The translations under genes and the position numbers were made by a program. Source: Mesorhizobium qingshengii (GTDB lineage: Bacteria > Pseudomonadota > Alphaproteobacteria > Rhizobiales > Rhizobiaceae). From it: 64,000 bases of DNA. A model generated the notes under the pieces. The model made no database searches. It was not told the origin of the DNA and saw only the letters and a list, made by a program, of their open reading frames with translations. Positions 1 to 8,601 of this stretch are shown piece by piece; within the stretch, counting starts at the first letter, position 1; every line of letters starts with the position of its first letter. The DNA lies in contig NZ_JAPFQA010000012.1 of NCBI RefSeq assembly GCF_027563465.1, positions 1 through 64,000 on the forward strand, written 5' to 3'.

Positions 1-10
1 GCCCAGCCAA

Positions 11-36
11 AAAGCCGACCGGGCTTTCTTTGTTTT
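11..36 (-). terminator. Intrinsic terminator after the amine-oxidase gene
   Basis: A 6-bp perfect stem (11-16 with 22-27, AAAGCC/GGCTTT, 5-nt loop) lies about 30 bases past the stop of the leftmost minus-strand gene. Read on the minus strand the stem is followed by a short T run, and on the plus strand by CTTTGTTTT, so it may work in both directions. It would close the SBP-livHMGF-oxidase transcript. Confidence 0.6.
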
Positions 37-55
37 AAAGCCGGGGCCAAGGGCT

Positions 56-1345
56 CTAAGAGCCTTGATCCTGCAAGCGGTTCCAGGCGTGCATGCGGTT
101 GGCGACCTGCACCGCTATCGGATGGAACGGGACCGGTTTCATGTTGGTGACCGGCAGCGGCATCTGCCCGTCCGTACGCCGGCCTGCCGCCCAGCGGCCG
201 ATGTCCTGGCCAAGCGACATCGAAAGTGCCACGCCACGGCCGGAATAGACGCCACCAAACACAAGGCCGGGCGCCAGGCGATAAAGGCGCGGCCTGCGGT
301 CGGGCACCACCGCGAAAGTCCCGTGCCAATATTCCACCATCTCCGGTTCGCCGCCAAACGCTGGAAATGCCTTGCCCAGCATGCGCGAGACCTTGGTCCG
401 GCCGCGATCGGCTTCGTCAAACCAGAATGTATGCGTACCCCCGCTCACCAGCCGATTGTCGCGGTCATAGTGGAAATAGCGGATGTCATTGCGCATGTCG
501 GATACGGCCGGATTGCCGACAAGGATTTTCGCGCGCACGTCCTCCGGCAGCGGGTTGGTCGCCGCCTGGAACACCTTGAGCGGCACCAGCGTCTTCTTGA
601 GACCTGGCCAGATGTTGCCGGTCAGCGCGTTGGTCGCGAGCACGACCTCGGGTGCGGTGACGCTTCCCGACGCGGTGAAGACGCGCCAGCCGCCTTCCAC
701 TTTCTCGATGCGCGTTGCACGGGAGTTCTCGCAGATGGTCACGCCCTCGCGCTCCAGCGCGGCCGCGAGGCCGACGGTCATGGCAAACGGATTGATATGG
801 CCCGAATTGTGAACCATCCAGCCGCCGAGATAGGGACTGCCGATGCGTGCGGTGGCTTCGGCGCGGTCAAGGCTGGAGACATTCGCGCCGAAGGCCTTCC
901 ATTCCTCGTAGAACTGGCGCGTACGGGCAAGCGTCGCCTCGGTGTGCGCGGGCTGGATCCAGCCTTCCTGCACCTGGTGCGCATCGATGTTGAAACGCTG
1001 CATCAGGCCGAAGGCGACGCCGGCCGCATCCGCCACCATGCGGTTGTAGCGGGTGCCAACGGTCTTTCCGTATGCCGCTTCGAACTCTGAGGGTGATGCC
1101 TTGGAATGGTGTGAGATGACGAGGCCGTTGTTGCGGCCGGACGCCGCTGAACCGATCTCGTTGCCTTCTAGGAGGATAACATCGACGCCGCTGTCGCGCG
1201 CTCCGAGTGCCGCGGCCATGCCGGTGAAGCCCCCGCCCACGATCAGTACGTCGGTCTTCAAATCACCCTGGAGCGCCGGCGCCGTCTGACGCAAATTTGC
1301 GATCTTGCGCCAGAGATGCGGCGTCTTCCAGTCGACCTCAAACAT
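56..1345 (-). CDS. FAD-dependent amine oxidase (DAO family, PuuB/OrdL-like)
   Basis: A 429-residue flavoprotein of the D-amino-acid-oxidase superfamily, most like gamma-glutamylputrescine oxidases. Such enzymes oxidise a secondary or primary amine with O2 or another acceptor, giving an imine or aldehyde. The N-terminal dinucleotide-binding segment VLIVGGGFTGMAAALGA lies at about residues 33-49 and is followed by GSAASGRNNG, typical of PuuB-like proteins. A C-terminal GGVYSGRGVALSMSLG segment fits the second FAD contact. The start overlaps the end of livF by 8 bases, so the gene is the last member of the importer operon. It probably acts first on the imported amine or N-methylated compound. 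The family is clear; the substrate is not. Confidence 0.88.
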   Translation of the reverse strand: MFEVDWKTPHLWRKIANLRQTAPALQGDLKTDVLIVGGGFTGMAAALGARDSGVDVILLEGNEIGSAASGRNNGLVISHHSKASPSEFEAAYGKTVGTRYNRMVADAAGVAFGLMQRFNIDAHQVQEGWIQPAHTEATLARTRQFYEEWKAFGANVSSLDRAEATARIGSPYLGGWMVHNSGHINPFAMTVGLAAALEREGVTICENSRATRIEKVEGGWRVFTASGSVTAPEVVLATNALTGNIWPGLKKTLVPLKVFQAATNPLPEDVRAKILVGNPAVSDMRNDIRYFHYDRDNRLVSGGTHTFWFDEADRGRTKVSRMLGKAFPAFGGEPEMVEYWHGTFAVVPDRRPRLYRLAPGLVFGGVYSGRGVALSMSLGQDIGRWAAGRRTDGQMPLPVTNMKPVPFHPIAVQVANRMHAWNRLQDQGS

Positions 1346-2087
1346 GAAGAACGTCCGTGTTTGCCCCGCCGAGATAGTGCTCGCTCAGCGCGGAATGCTC
1401 GGCCATTTCCTGTGCGGGGGCGTGAAGCTTCACCTTGCCCGTATTCAACAGATAGGCGTAGTCGCCGCATTCAAGCGCGAGCTGAACGTTCTGCTCGACA
1501 AGCAGGATGGAAATGCCGTTGCGCGACAGGTCGAGGATGATGCGGAAGATCTGGTGAACGATCTTCGGGGCAAGGCCGAGAGACGGTTCATCGAGCATCA
1601 GAAGTTTCGGCTCGGCCATCAGCGCCCGACCAATCGCAAGCATCTGCTGCTGGCCGCCGGACATGCGGCTTGCCATGCCATTGCGCCGCTCCTTCAGCAC
1701 CGGAAAGAGGTCGAAGGCCTCGGTGCGCAGCGCTTCAAAGCTCTTGCCGCCGCGGCCGATATGGGCGGCGACCAGGTTTTCTTCCACCGTCAGCCGCTGA
1801 AAGATCTGGCGGCCTTCCGGGCAATGGGTGATGCCGAGACGCACGACCTGCTCCGGCCGCATGCCGGCGATGTCGCGCCCTTCGAAGGTGATGCTGCCGG
1901 CGGTCGGACGCGCAACGCCGGAGATGGAGTTGAGCAGCGTCGTCTTGCCGGCGCCATTGGGGCCAAGAACAACGACGATCTCGTGCGGATCGACGTCGAT
2001 GTTTATGCCTTCAAGAACGCCGACGCGTCCGTATCCCGAGCTGAGCCCGGCGATCCTGAGCAGCGGCTCGGATGTCGTCGATGTCAT
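1338..2087 (-). CDS. livF: Branched-chain-type ABC transporter ATPase LivF
   Basis: A 249-residue ATPase subunit that powers a HAAT/branched-chain-amino-acid-type importer at the inner face of the membrane. Visible motifs: Walker A GPNGAGKTT at about residues 39-47, signature MSGGQQQ, and Walker B LLMLDEPSLGLAP. Length and C terminus fit LivF rather than LivG. Its start lies 77 bases inside the livG frame, an unusually long overlap, but the conserved LLRIAGLSSGYG opening needs a start this far upstream. It is the fifth gene of a six-gene operon (SBP, livH, livM, livG, livF, amine oxidase). Members of this family import many compounds besides leucine, so the ligand cannot be assumed. Confidence 0.93.
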   Translation of the reverse strand: MTSTTSEPLLRIAGLSSGYGRVGVLEGINIDVDPHEIVVVLGPNGAGKTTLLNSISGVARPTAGSITFEGRDIAGMRPEQVVRLGITHCPEGRQIFQRLTVEENLVAAHIGRGGKSFEALRTEAFDLFPVLKERRNGMASRMSGGQQQMLAIGRALMAEPKLLMLDEPSLGLAPKIVHQIFRIILDLSRNGISILLVEQNVQLALECGDYAYLLNTGKVKLHAPAQEMAEHSALSEHYLGGANTDVLHV

Positions 2088-2841
2088 TGGCGGTTCCCAG
2101 ATAGGCGAGTTGGACGTCGGTGCTGGCCTGCACCTCGGCGGGTGTGCCCTGAAAGAGCAGTTTTCCGTGATGCATGACGATGATGTTGTCGCAGAGCGCC
2201 ATGACCAGATCCATGTCGTGCTCCACGATGATCGTGATCCGGTCGGGCGAGCGCTGGGCGGCGAGCCTGGCGGTCAGCTCCGCCGTCTCGTGATGGTTCA
2301 GCCCCGCGGCGGGCTCGTCAAGCAGCAGCACACGGGGATTGCAAACCAGCGCGCGGGCGATTTCCAGCATGCGCTGCCGGCCATAGGGCAGGCTGCCTGC
2401 TTCCGCGTCGGCATGGCCTTGCAGATCGAAGAAACGCAAGATCTCCATGCATTTCTCGCGCCGACGGTCGCGCCGGGACGAGGCATAGGGCGGCCACAGC
2501 ACTTCTTTCCAGGTGCCTCCGACATCGGTCGGATAAAAGCAGACCTCGAGGTTTTCGAGCGCCGTCATCTGGTCGAAGAGACGGATGTTCTGGTACGTGC
2601 GGGCGACTCCCGAATTGGCGATCTGATATTTCTTGAGCCTGTCGAGGCGTTTTCCGTCGAGCACGATCGATCCGGAGGAGACGGTGTAGGAGCCGGCGGT
2701 CATGTTGATGAGCGTCGACTTGCCTGCGCCGTTGGGTCCGATCACACCGTGGATCAGTCCGGGGGCGAAAGAGGCCGTCACGTCGTCGATGGCGACGACC
2801 TGGCCATATTCCTTGCGCAGTCTGTCAAAGGCGAGGGTCAT
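2011..2841 (-). CDS. livG: Branched-chain-type ABC transporter ATPase LivG
   Basis: A second ATPase subunit, 276 residues from the ATG at 2841. A longer open frame reaches 2955, but the extra 38 residues are livM sequence read in another frame. The chosen ATG forms an ATGA overlap with the livM stop. Motifs: Walker A GPNGAGKST, a signature region reading LPYGRQRMLEIARAL, Walker B LLLDEPAAGL, and the LivG-type H-loop IIVEHDMDLVM. It pairs with LivF on the LivHM permease. The C-terminal 30 residues, including an Arg-rich end, run beyond the usual LivG end and overlap livF. Confidence 0.92.
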   Translation of the reverse strand: MTLAFDRLRKEYGQVVAIDDVTASFAPGLIHGVIGPNGAGKSTLINMTAGSYTVSSGSIVLDGKRLDRLKKYQIANSGVARTYQNIRLFDQMTALENLEVCFYPTDVGGTWKEVLWPPYASSRRDRRREKCMEILRFFDLQGHADAEAGSLPYGRQRMLEIARALVCNPRVLLLDEPAAGLNHHETAELTARLAAQRSPDRITIIVEHDMDLVMALCDNIIVMHHGKLLFQGTPAEVQASTDVQLAYLGTANDIDDIRAAAQDRRAQLGIRTRRRS

Positions 2842-3833
2842 TTGCCGATCAGCCTCCGGATGAGCTTGTCTGGCCCAAAGCTGCGTGGAACGATGCCGGC
2901 CGGGCGTACGATGATCAGGAAGATCATCAACAGTCCGAGGAACAGGATGCGCCATTCGGCGAATTCGCGAAGCACCTCCGGCAGCAGGATCAGGATTGCC
3001 GCGCCGGCGACGATGCCGAGAATGTTGCCGATGCCGCCGACCACGATCATCAGCACGATCAGCACGGATTCCTGAAGCGTGAAACTTTCCGGGCTGACGA
3101 AGCGCTGGGAGGCACCGAAGATTGCTCCTGCAATCGAACCGATGGTCGCGGAGGTGGCGAAGGCGGCAAGCTTGGCGTTGGTCGTATTGATGCCGATACC
3201 GCGCGCGGCGTCCTGGTCTTCACGGATCGCTGCCCAGGCCTTGCCGAGGATGGAACGCTCCAGCCGCCAGGCCACAAGGCCGGCCAGCAGCACGACAACG
3301 AGCAAGAGCCAGAAGAAATCGACGGGCCGCGCGATCTGAATGCCTAGGATCGAAGCCTTGTCGAGGCGGGCTATGCCCTTCGGCCCGCCGGTCAGCCAGT
3401 CGAGATTGTTGATGATGATGCGGACGATCTCGCCAAAGCCGAGTGTGACGATGGCAAGATAGTCGCCGCGCAGCCTCAACACCGGAATGCCAAGCAAAAT
3501 GCCCGTGATCGCGCCAAGGCAGGCGGCGACGAGCAGAATGAGCAGGAAGGGCAAATGCAGGCCGAGCTGGGGGCTGGCAAGCAGTGCGTAGCTGTATGCA
3601 CCGACCGCATAGAAGGCGACGAAGCCGAGATCGAGCAAGCCGGTATAGCCGATGACGATATTCAGCCCGATGCCGAGCAGGATGTAGATCAGCAGGCTGT
3701 CGATGACGCGGATGTAGTAGTTGGGCAGGAAGGGCGTCGCCGCGATCAGCGCGATGGCGATGGCAAAGACAAGGAACGCGACGGCCCGGCTTGAACGCGG
3801 CCTGACAGCAGCGAGGGTCTCGGCGACGGACAT
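2838..3833 (-). CDS. livM: Branched-chain-type ABC permease LivM
   Basis: A 331-residue inner-membrane permease with about ten hydrophobic segments. It contains the LivM-type sequences NIVIGYTGLLDLGFVAFYAV near residue 60 and LRGDYLAIVTLGFGEIVRII near residue 125. It forms the channel heterodimer with LivH. Its start shares one base with the livH stop and its stop overlaps the livG start, so the four transport genes are translationally coupled. No signal peptide beyond the first membrane segment is seen. Confidence 0.93.
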   Translation of the reverse strand: MSVAETLAAVRPRSSRAVAFLVFAIAIALIAATPFLPNYYIRVIDSLLIYILLGIGLNIVIGYTGLLDLGFVAFYAVGAYSYALLASPQLGLHLPFLLILLVAACLGAITGILLGIPVLRLRGDYLAIVTLGFGEIVRIIINNLDWLTGGPKGIARLDKASILGIQIARPVDFFWLLLVVVLLAGLVAWRLERSILGKAWAAIREDQDAARGIGINTTNAKLAAFATSATIGSIAGAIFGASQRFVSPESFTLQESVLIVLMIVVGGIGNILGIVAGAAILILLPEVLREFAEWRILFLGLLMIFLIIVRPAGIVPRSFGPDKLIRRLIGK

Positions 3834-4783
3834 CAGAATTCCCTCTTGTACACGATGCTTTCCTCGGACACGGCCTCGCCCAATATGCCGGCGGGACGAA
3901 CGAGAAGCACGAGTATGAGGATGGCGAAGGTGAGCACGTCGCGATATTCAGTGCCCAGCACGCCATGGGTGACGATGGGCAGCAAGGCGGTTCCGCCAAC
4001 TTCGACGAAAGCGAGGATGAAGGCGCCAAGCATGGCGCCGGGAATGGAGCCGATGCCGCCGAGGATCGCCGCTGTGAAGGCCTTCAGGCCAATGACGGCA
4101 CCCATGGACGGCGACATGATGCCGTAATAGCTGGCATAGAGGATGCCGCCCGCCGCGCCGAGCAGCGGGCCGACGAAGAACACCATGGAGATCGCGCCGT
4201 TGACGTTGATGCCGAGAAGCTGTGCGGTGGGGCGGCTTTCCGACACGGCGCGCACGATGATGCCGATGCGGCTGCGGTTGACGAGGAAATAAAGGCCGAA
4301 CATCAAAACGAAGGCGGCAACGAGGATGCCGATCTGCATCGAGGTGATTGTGCCCCCCATCACCTCGTAACGGACGACGGGGAAGAAGCTCGGAAAGGCG
4401 ACCGGCTGTGGCCCGGCAAGAATCTGTATGCCAGTGACCAGCGAGAGCGAAACGCCAAGCGAGGAGAGCATCGGCGCAAGCCGGGTGGAGTTTCTCAACG
4501 GCTTGTAGGCGACGCGTTCAATGCCGACGCCGATGAAGCCCACCAGGAAGATAGCCACGAGAAAGGCCACGGTAAGCGCGATCGCGCCCGCCATGCCGAC
4601 ATCGCCAACGAGCACGCTGAGGACCAGAAAGGCAACATAGGCGCCGAGCATGAACATCTCGCCATGGGCGAAATTGATCATGCGCAACACGCCATAGACC
4701 ATGGTGTAGCCGAGCGCGATCAACGCGTAGATCGAGCCGATGGTCAACGCGTTGACCGTCTGCTGAATGAGGTTTCCCAGCAT
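3833..4783 (-). CDS. livH: Branched-chain-type ABC permease LivH
   Basis: A 316-residue hydrophobic permease carrying the LivH hallmark NALTIGSIYALIALGYTMVY close to the N terminus and MINFAHGEMFMLGAY just after. C-terminal FAILILVLLVRPAGILGE is also typical. It follows the solute-binding protein gene after a 127-base gap containing a GC-rich hairpin (4870-4898). That spacing suggests lower expression of the membrane parts than of the binding protein, a common arrangement in such importers. Confidence 0.93.
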   Translation of the reverse strand: MLGNLIQQTVNALTIGSIYALIALGYTMVYGVLRMINFAHGEMFMLGAYVAFLVLSVLVGDVGMAGAIALTVAFLVAIFLVGFIGVGIERVAYKPLRNSTRLAPMLSSLGVSLSLVTGIQILAGPQPVAFPSFFPVVRYEVMGGTITSMQIGILVAAFVLMFGLYFLVNRSRIGIIVRAVSESRPTAQLLGINVNGAISMVFFVGPLLGAAGGILYASYYGIMSPSMGAVIGLKAFTAAILGGIGSIPGAMLGAFILAFVEVGGTALLPIVTHGVLGTEYRDVLTFAILILVLLVRPAGILGEAVSEESIVYKREF

Positions 4784-4869
4784 GGGCTGGCGTCCTGTGC
4801 AATGAGTTTCGATCGACCGGTCGAAACGGCCATCGCATTCTTGTCAGGCGCGGCCGTCAAGAGGCAAGA

Positions 4870-4898
4870 GGAGCCGCCTTCAAAAGGCAGGCGGCTCC
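4870..4898 (-). other. GC-rich hairpin between SBP and livH
   Basis: A 10-bp perfect inverted repeat GGAGCCGCCT / AGGCGGCTCC with a 9-base loop, 12 bases after the SBP stop. The minus-strand 3' side has no real T run (CTCTTGCCTCTT), so it is more likely an RNA-stabilising or attenuating hairpin than a full terminator. Confidence 0.55.
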
Positions 4899-4910
4899 CG
4901 CGCCTGGCTG

Positions 4911-6023
4911 CTATTTTGAGCCGACAAGCTGGAAGGCCGACCCCTCCACCTTGTAGAGGTAGGATGGGGCGACTTTGAGTTCGCCTGTGTCGTCGAATTC
5001 CAGTTCACCCACGGCGGTCTTGACCTTGACCGCGTGCAGCGCCGCGTTGATGTCCTCGCGCGTCAGGCCCTTGGTTGTCTTGAGCACCTGTTCGAGGATC
5101 TGTCCCTGCACGTAGCCGTAGATCGAGTAGGGGCCGGCGTCCTCGCCGTACTTGGCCTTGTAGAGTTTGGCGAAATCGGCGATCGCCGGTGAGGCATCCA
5201 TCGGCGGCACCTGGATGGCGACGAGCGCGCCCTGGACGTTGGGCTCGCCAGCCTGTTTGATGAAGTCCGGTGTATAGCCACCGTCGGGCACGATCAGCGT
5301 GGCAGTGATGCCCTGCTCGTGCATCTGCTTTGCAAAGAGCGCCAGCTGCGGCATGACGGCACCGAGATAGATCACGTCGGGTTTCTTCGGTTTGATCTGC
5401 GCCAGCACGGCGGCGAAGTCCACGTCGCTCGGCGCGACGGCAATCGTGTCGAGGACCTTGCCGCCACCATCCTGCAAGTTCTTGGCGAAGATCTCGGAGA
5501 TTCCCTGCCCGAACACCTGCTTGTCGTTGACGATCAGGGCCGTCTTGGCGCCAAGCTTGCCGAGCGCGTATTCAGCCGGCAGCAGCGCGCCCGCCAGATC
5601 GTTCGCGACCGGGCGCACCATGAACTTGTAGCCTTGCTTGGTGAGCGAAGGGTTGGAGCCGAAGGTCATCGTCGGCAACGAGCAATCCTCGTAGATCGGC
5701 AGGGTGGACTGGGCGACGCCGGAATTGAAGTTGACAAGGCCAAGCACCACCTGGGCATTGTCACAGAACTTCTGCGCCACGAGCGTTCCCTCGCGCGGAT
5801 CTGCCTTGTCGTCTTCCTGTTCGTAGGCAATGGTCACGCCATTGACCCCGCCTTCGGCGTTCAGCTTGTCGATATAGAGCTTGAAGCCGTTATGCCATGT
5901 GGTGCCGAAATAAGCCTGCGGGCCAGAGAGTGGAGCGGAGAGACCAATCGTGGTCTGCTCAGCCATGGCCGGGCCTGCGAAGAGCGATGCTCCGAGAAGG
6001 AGCGTGGCGGTGAATTTCCTCAT
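4911..6023 (-). CDS. Periplasmic solute-binding protein of the Liv-type importer
   Basis: A 370-residue type-1 periplasmic binding protein (LivJ/LivK or amide-binding family). A signal peptide ends near AGPAMA at residues 16-21, and the mature protein opens TIGLSAPLSGPQAYFGT, the usual family start. Such proteins capture amino acids, amides, amines or aromatic acids and hand them to LivHM. It is the first gene of the importer operon and lies downstream of a GTGTCGACAC operator at 6122-6133. The ATG at 6023 has a purine-rich stretch just upstream (AGGGGAACC). The ligand is unknown; the neighbouring amine oxidase hints at an amine or betaine-like compound. Confidence 0.9.
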   Translation of the reverse strand: MRKFTATLLLGASLFAGPAMAEQTTIGLSAPLSGPQAYFGTTWHNGFKLYIDKLNAEGGVNGVTIAYEQEDDKADPREGTLVAQKFCDNAQVVLGLVNFNSGVAQSTLPIYEDCSLPTMTFGSNPSLTKQGYKFMVRPVANDLAGALLPAEYALGKLGAKTALIVNDKQVFGQGISEIFAKNLQDGGGKVLDTIAVAPSDVDFAAVLAQIKPKKPDVIYLGAVMPQLALFAKQMHEQGITATLIVPDGGYTPDFIKQAGEPNVQGALVAIQVPPMDASPAIADFAKLYKAKYGEDAGPYSIYGYVQGQILEQVLKTTKGLTREDINAALHAVKVKTAVGELEFDDTGELKVAPSYLYKVEGSAFQLVGSK

Positions 6024-6121
6024 GATGGTTCCCCTTGGCTACTGGTCACGACAGGAGCGGCCGTTCCGGTCTTCTCTCCCTTGGAACCCATCGAAGCAGA
6101 CAAAGAGACCGTCGTCAAGAA

Positions 6122-6133
6122 AGTGTCGACACT
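6122..6133. promoter_or_regulatory. Operator palindrome AGTGTCGACACT, site 1
   Basis: A perfect 12-bp palindrome in the 140-base gap between the gntR stop (6164) and the SBP start (6023), about 100 bases upstream of the importer operon. It shares the core GTGTCGACAC with three other intergenic sites (6968, 14111, 18893). Probable binding site of the adjacent GntR protein. Confidence 0.75.
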
Positions 6134-6163
6134 ATTGCGTTCAATTTTGTGCTCAGATATCGA

Positions 6164-6937
6164 TTATGCGTCGCGAGCCCGTCGCCGGCGCTTCAGGTCG
6201 GCGCCGTTGTCGGGTGCGAAAACCTTGAGCAGGGCGTCCTTGAGCGCCTGCTGCGTCGCGGAGACGGTCATTTCGATATGTTCGCGCAACAGTTTCGCGC
6301 CGTTCTCGGCATCCCGCTTGACGGCGGCTTCGACGATCGCCGAGTGAGAGGTGATCTGCGCCTTGTCATGCGAGGGGTGTTCGATCTGGATGCGGCGGAT
6401 GAAGCGGATGCGCGCATTGATGGAGGCGAGCTGGCCGACGAGTTCCGGATTTCCGGACAGTTCGGCGATGAGCAGATGAAAGCCTTCGTCCTCGGCCAGG
6501 ATGATGTCCGGCGGCTGGTCGCGATAGCCATCGACGATCGCCTCCCAATACTGCCGCAAACGGTCGATCTCGCTGTCTTCCGCGCGCTCGCACATCAGCT
6601 TGAAAGCAGCGGATTCAATGATGGAGCGCAGTTCGTAAAGGTCGAGCAGACCCTCGGTGCTGAGGCTCCTGACAAAGAAACCGCGATTGGGCGTGAGCGA
6701 AACGAAGCCCTCGGAAGCGAGCCGGTTCAGCGCCTCGCGGATTGGCGTGCGCGACACGCCGAGGCTGCGCGAAAGCTGGACCTCGTTGATGCGTTCGCCA
6801 GGCTTCAGCTTGAACTCGACCAGAAGCTTGCGGATGATGTTGTAAGCGCGCTCGCTGCTGTCGGCGCTGCGGCGCGTCTCGGCCTCATTCGCGAGGGACA
6901 GGTCGCTGTCGGCGCTGGTCTCGGCTCGTTCGGTCAT
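6164..6937 (-). CDS. GntR-family regulator with FCD ligand domain
   Basis: A 257-residue transcription factor. A winged helix at about residues 28-95 contains GVSRTPIREALNRLASEGFV, the GntR recognition-helix signature. An FCD domain follows at about residues 103-230, with the metal or acid-binding pattern EDEGFHLLIAELSGN and downstream His residues. The C terminus is strongly basic (KRRRRARD). A palindrome GTGTCGACAC lies 31 bases upstream of its start, so it probably autoregulates. The same palindrome appears at every promoter region of the 20-kb island, and no other regulator gene lies in that island, so this protein is the best candidate controller. The effector is likely the imported substrate or an acid derived from it. 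Confidence 0.9.
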   Translation of the reverse strand: MTERAETSADSDLSLANEAETRRSADSSERAYNIIRKLLVEFKLKPGERINEVQLSRSLGVSRTPIREALNRLASEGFVSLTPNRGFFVRSLSTEGLLDLYELRSIIESAAFKLMCERAEDSEIDRLRQYWEAIVDGYRDQPPDIILAEDEGFHLLIAELSGNPELVGQLASINARIRFIRRIQIEHPSHDKAQITSHSAIVEAAVKRDAENGAKLLREHIEMTVSATQQALKDALLKVFAPDNGADLKRRRRARDA

Positions 6938-6966
6938 GAAGATTCCAATCTGATTTGTCTGCAGGC

Positions 6967-6978
6967 TGTGTCGACACT
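6967..6978. promoter_or_regulatory. Operator palindrome (GTGTCGACAC core), site 2
   Basis: The core GTGTCGACAC lies at 6968-6977 in the divergent region between gntR (start 6937, minus) and the ProC-like gene (start 7048, plus). It is placed so that one bound regulator could control both genes. Confidence 0.75.
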
Positions 6979-7047
6979 TTACGGTGCCTCTTTCTTTCCC
7001 AACTTCATGTGAATGGCAAGCCGCAGGTTGCTACCGGGGAGACAACG

Positions 7048-7815
7048 ATGATCATAGGCATTCTTGGCGTCGGGCATCTGGCGGCGTCCATGCTGGCTGG
7101 CTTCCTGCGTTCCGGGCTCGATCCTGAAACGATACTATTGTCTCCGCGCGGCAAGGCCGCGGCGCTTGCCACCCGGCACGGCTTTCGGCTGGCGGCCGGC
7201 AATCGCGATCTCGTCGAGCGGGCCGATATCGTGATCGTCGCTGTACGGCCGGCTCAAGCGCCGGAGACGGTCATGGGCCTGCCCTGGCGCGAGGGGCAGC
7301 TTGTGGTTTCGGTTTGCGCCGGCGTGCCGCTGTCACGGCTTGAGGTCGCGCCCGCGCGCGCCGTGCGCGCCATGCCGTTCACCGCCTCCGAGATTGCCGC
7401 CAGCCCGACAGTCTATTTCCCCGACCTTGAGCAGGCGCGGGCGGTTCTCGACCGGCTCGGCCCCGCGATCGCTCTCGCCAGCGAAGCGGACTTCGAAGTG
7501 GCGACGGTCAGCGCCGCCGTCTATGGCTGGGCGCAGGATCTGATCCGCAAGACGGCCGAATGGTCGAGTGCCGAAGGTCTCGATCCGGCAATCGCCCGCC
7601 GGCTGACGGCCTTGACCTTCGTGGCGGCCGGGCGGCTGATCGCGGAGAAGGGCGAACCGATGGACCAGATGCTCGAAGAGCTGGTGACACCGGGTGGCAT
7701 CACCGAGCGAGGCCTGCAAGTTCTTTCGGCGCGCAGCGTGCCAGCAGCCTGGGAGGAGGCTTGCGCGGCGGTGCTCGACAAATTGACAGGGCGGGCTGAT
7801 GCGAGGCCTCGTTGA
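7048..7815 (+). CDS. Pyrroline-5-carboxylate-reductase-like (ProC-family) oxidoreductase
   Basis: A 255-residue NAD(P)-binding protein. The ATG at 7048 is preceded by GGGGAGA; a longer frame from 6955 would run over the operator and is rejected. The N terminus IIGILGVGHLAASMLAGFL is a Rossmann start, and LVTPGGITERGLQVL near residue 225 resembles the P5C reductase signature. It would reduce a cyclic imine or oxidise a cyclic secondary amine. Sequence around the substrate loop differs enough that true proline synthesis is doubtful. It sits divergent from the regulator gene and shares an operator with it, so it probably handles an imine made by the amine oxidase. Confidence 0.82.
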   Translation: MIIGILGVGHLAASMLAGFLRSGLDPETILLSPRGKAAALATRHGFRLAAGNRDLVERADIVIVAVRPAQAPETVMGLPWREGQLVVSVCAGVPLSRLEVAPARAVRAMPFTASEIAASPTVYFPDLEQARAVLDRLGPAIALASEADFEVATVSAAVYGWAQDLIRKTAEWSSAEGLDPAIARRLTALTFVAAGRLIAEKGEPMDQMLEELVTPGGITERGLQVLSARSVPAAWEEACAAVLDKLTGRADARPR

Positions 7816-7827
7816 GGCCACGCGCGC

Positions 7828-8577
7828 TTATCGTTGCGGCGCGGGTGGATAGACCTGGCCGCCGGCTGCCTGTTCGCTTGGCGCGATGGTCAGTTCGGCG
7901 ATGTCGACATGGTCCGGCATCCGCAGCGCGGCGACAAGCACCGCAGCAATGTCCGCCGGGCCGAGCGGCCGCTGTTCGGAATACATGCGTTTGCGCAGGC
8001 CCTCGCGGTCGCCGTCGAAGGCCTTCAGGTAGAAATCCGTTTCCACGCGGCCAGGCGCGATCTCGGTCAGCCGCACGCCGGTGCCCGCGAGATCGAAGCG
8101 CAAGATGCGGCCGGCCTGGGAAAGGCCGGCTTTGGCCGCCCCGTAGGTTGTCGTGCCGGGAAAGACGGCGCTGGCCGCCGTGCTGGTCAGGTTGAAGATG
8201 TGGCCACGCTTGCGCGCGATCATGCCAGGCAGCAACAGACGGATGAGCTGCAACGGCGCGGTGAGGTTAAGCGCCACCACCTCGGCTGTTTCCTCAGCGC
8301 TTTGCTCATGAAGGGGGCGCACGGTCGCCAGACCCCCGGCATTGTTGATCAGCACGTCGATTTCCGTCGAACCGAGTGCGGAGGCGATCGCTTCGATGTC
8401 GCGTACATCGGCGACAAGCGGCTTGACGCCTGGTCCGAGCCGCGCCTGCAGGACCTGCAGTGCGTCGTGGTTGCGCGCCAGCGCATGGACGGTCAAGCCT
8501 TCCATGACCAGGCTCTCGACGATCGCCGCGCCGATGCCCTTCGAGGCACCGGTCACGAGGGCAGTGCGGTAGTTCAT
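7828..8577 (-). CDS. Short-chain dehydrogenase/reductase
   Basis: A 249-residue classical SDR. Cofactor motif TGASKGIG is at residues 9-16, NNAG near residue 80, and the active-site pair in TTYGAAKAG. It interconverts an alcohol and a ketone with NAD(P). It is the last gene of the long minus-strand operon that begins with the E1 alpha gene at 14073, and it converges on the ProC-like gene with a 12-base gap. The substrate cannot be read from sequence; the operon suggests a hydroxy-acid or hydroxyacyl intermediate. Confidence 0.9.
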   Translation of the reverse strand: MNYRTALVTGASKGIGAAIVESLVMEGLTVHALARNHDALQVLQARLGPGVKPLVADVRDIEAIASALGSTEIDVLINNAGGLATVRPLHEQSAEETAEVVALNLTAPLQLIRLLLPGMIARKRGHIFNLTSTAASAVFPGTTTYGAAKAGLSQAGRILRFDLAGTGVRLTEIAPGRVETDFYLKAFDGDREGLRKRMYSEQRPLGPADIAAVLVAALRMPDHVDIAELTIAPSEQAAGGQVYPPAPQR

Positions 8578-8601
8578 TGCCGTTCTCCTGAACCGTGACG
8601 A

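Noticed and set aside
2842..2955. Longer N terminus of LivG
   Set aside because: The extra residues are the livM gene read in another frame, and the ATG at 2841 forms the normal ATGA coupling.
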